Part shown: positions 63,750-64,000 of the stretch, one piece after another
How the letters are laid out: the number at the start of each line of letters is the position of its first letter
Numbering within the stretch: the first letter of the stretch is position 1
NCBI GenBank assembly: GCA_020633055.1
Contig: JACKEJ010000005.1
Location: 372,001 to 436,000 of the forward strand
DNA length: 64,000 bases
From: Sandaracinaceae bacterium
GTDB taxonomy: Bacteria; Myxococcota_A; Polyangia; Polyangiales; Houyiibacteriaceae
Direction of reading: 5' to 3'
Translations under genes and position numbers: made by a program
Notes under the pieces: generated by a model
The model's database searches: none
The model's input: the letters and a program-made list of their open reading frames with translations, nothing else
Told to the model about the DNA's origin: nothing

Positions 63750-64000
63750 GTGAGCCAGACCAGCCCTCCCCCTCCCCCGGCCGGGGCCGATGAAGACGAC
63801 GCCGCCAGGCGCGCGCAGCGCGTCACCATCAACAAGGAGTTCGAGTCGTTCGACGCGTTCGTGCACGAGTACGTGACCAACATCTCGCGCACGGGCGCGT
63901 TCGTGAAGTCTCACAACCCGCTGGCGATCGGCACGCTGGTGGACCTGCGCTTCACGGTGTTCATGGACGACGTGGAGACCATTCATGGCGTCGGCGAGGT
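63750..64000 (+). CDS. PilZ-domain protein, N-terminal fragment
   Basis: The gene starts at GTG 63750 and leaves the window after 83 codons. A Pro/Asp-rich N-terminus precedes RVTINKEFESFDAFVHEYVTNISRTGAFVKS and PLAIGTLVDLRFTV, the N-terminal part of a myxobacterial-type PilZ domain. PilZ domains bind c-di-GMP, but the RxxxR motif is only partly visible here (ARRAQRV). It lies 60 bases after the RNase G gene. Confidence 0.75.
   Translation, partial: MSQTSPPPPPAGADEDDAARRAQRVTINKEFESFDAFVHEYVTNISRTGAFVKSHNPLAIGTLVDLRFTVFMDDVETIHGVGE

Overview
The window comes from a high-GC bacterium of the phylum Myxococcota, most likely a member of the Polyangia such as the Sandaracinaceae. This is inferred from content and not from any search: a CdnL/CarD regulator, zinc-ribbon Ser/Thr kinases and FHA proteins, an AgmX/PglI-type lipoprotein, a MYXO-CTERM-like C-terminus, a myxobacterial-type PilZ protein, an H1-like lysine/alanine-rich protein and strongly GC-biased third codon positions. 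No tRNA, rRNA, CRISPR array, IS element or replication origin was recognised.

Layout. 1-2140: end of a Kef-type transporter, an OmpA lipoprotein, an AgmX-domain lipoprotein and an EXPERA-like membrane protein. 2140-2868: gene-poor, with a low-complexity His-coding tract and a large palindromic element. 2869-8804: conserved rpmH-rnpA-yidD-yidC-khpB block (ribosome, RNase P, membrane insertion), then lepA-rsmG on the other strand and a ribbon-helix-helix gene with a near-consensus promoter. 9001-11441: two tandem lipoproteins with Asp/Asn-Gly repeats and an RluB-type pseudouridine synthase. 11452-20376: a RegB-like membrane histidine kinase and, 5.7 kb further on, an NtrC-type response regulator. 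Between them lies a four-gene overlapping operon that looks like a mobile effector/immunity cargo (LysM carrier, large protein with an ADP-ribosyltransferase-like C-terminus, pentapeptide-repeat protein, orphan). 20351-24670: lipoproteins, a secreted murein endopeptidase-like protein and a second sigma-54 activator. 24701-28722: a sulfur module (persulfide dioxygenase-rhodanese fusion, split YeeE/YedE transporter, SulP permease) around a divergent promoter region rich in TGCAAC. 28977-33131: a 1384-residue secreted protein joining RTX repeats, a gingipain-like C25 protease domain and a MYXO-CTERM-like tail.

33221-40375 (minus strand): four genes, each overlapping the next by a few bases: class A penicillin-binding protein, FG-GAP protein, family 5 solute-binding protein without permease, and an NtrY-like histidine kinase. 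This arrangement suggests sensing coupled to envelope state. 40485-50536: a Ser/Thr kinase, a SpoU-type RNA methyltransferase, a protein with three DsbA-like domains, a small secreted protein, a second kinase, miaB-vanZ, a Rossmann-fold protein and a class II glutamine amidotransferase. 50738-57126 (minus strand): two zinc-ribbon/double-FHA paralogues and a 1404-residue TPR-HEAT protein. 57285-64000: a DUF72 protein overlapping an NFACT/RqcH-like gene, the H1-like protein, an OmpA/coiled-coil lipoprotein, CdnL, RNase G and the start of a PilZ gene.

Common themes are envelope biogenesis and sensing (two OmpA lipoproteins, PBP1A, M74-like peptidase, solute-binding protein with kinase), phospho-signalling (Ser/Thr kinases, FHA proteins, two-component proteins) and RNA/translation housekeeping. 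The least ordinary parts are the effector-like island inside the RegB-like pair, the PBP-SBP-kinase operon, the RTX-gingipain chimera and several intergenic palindromes.
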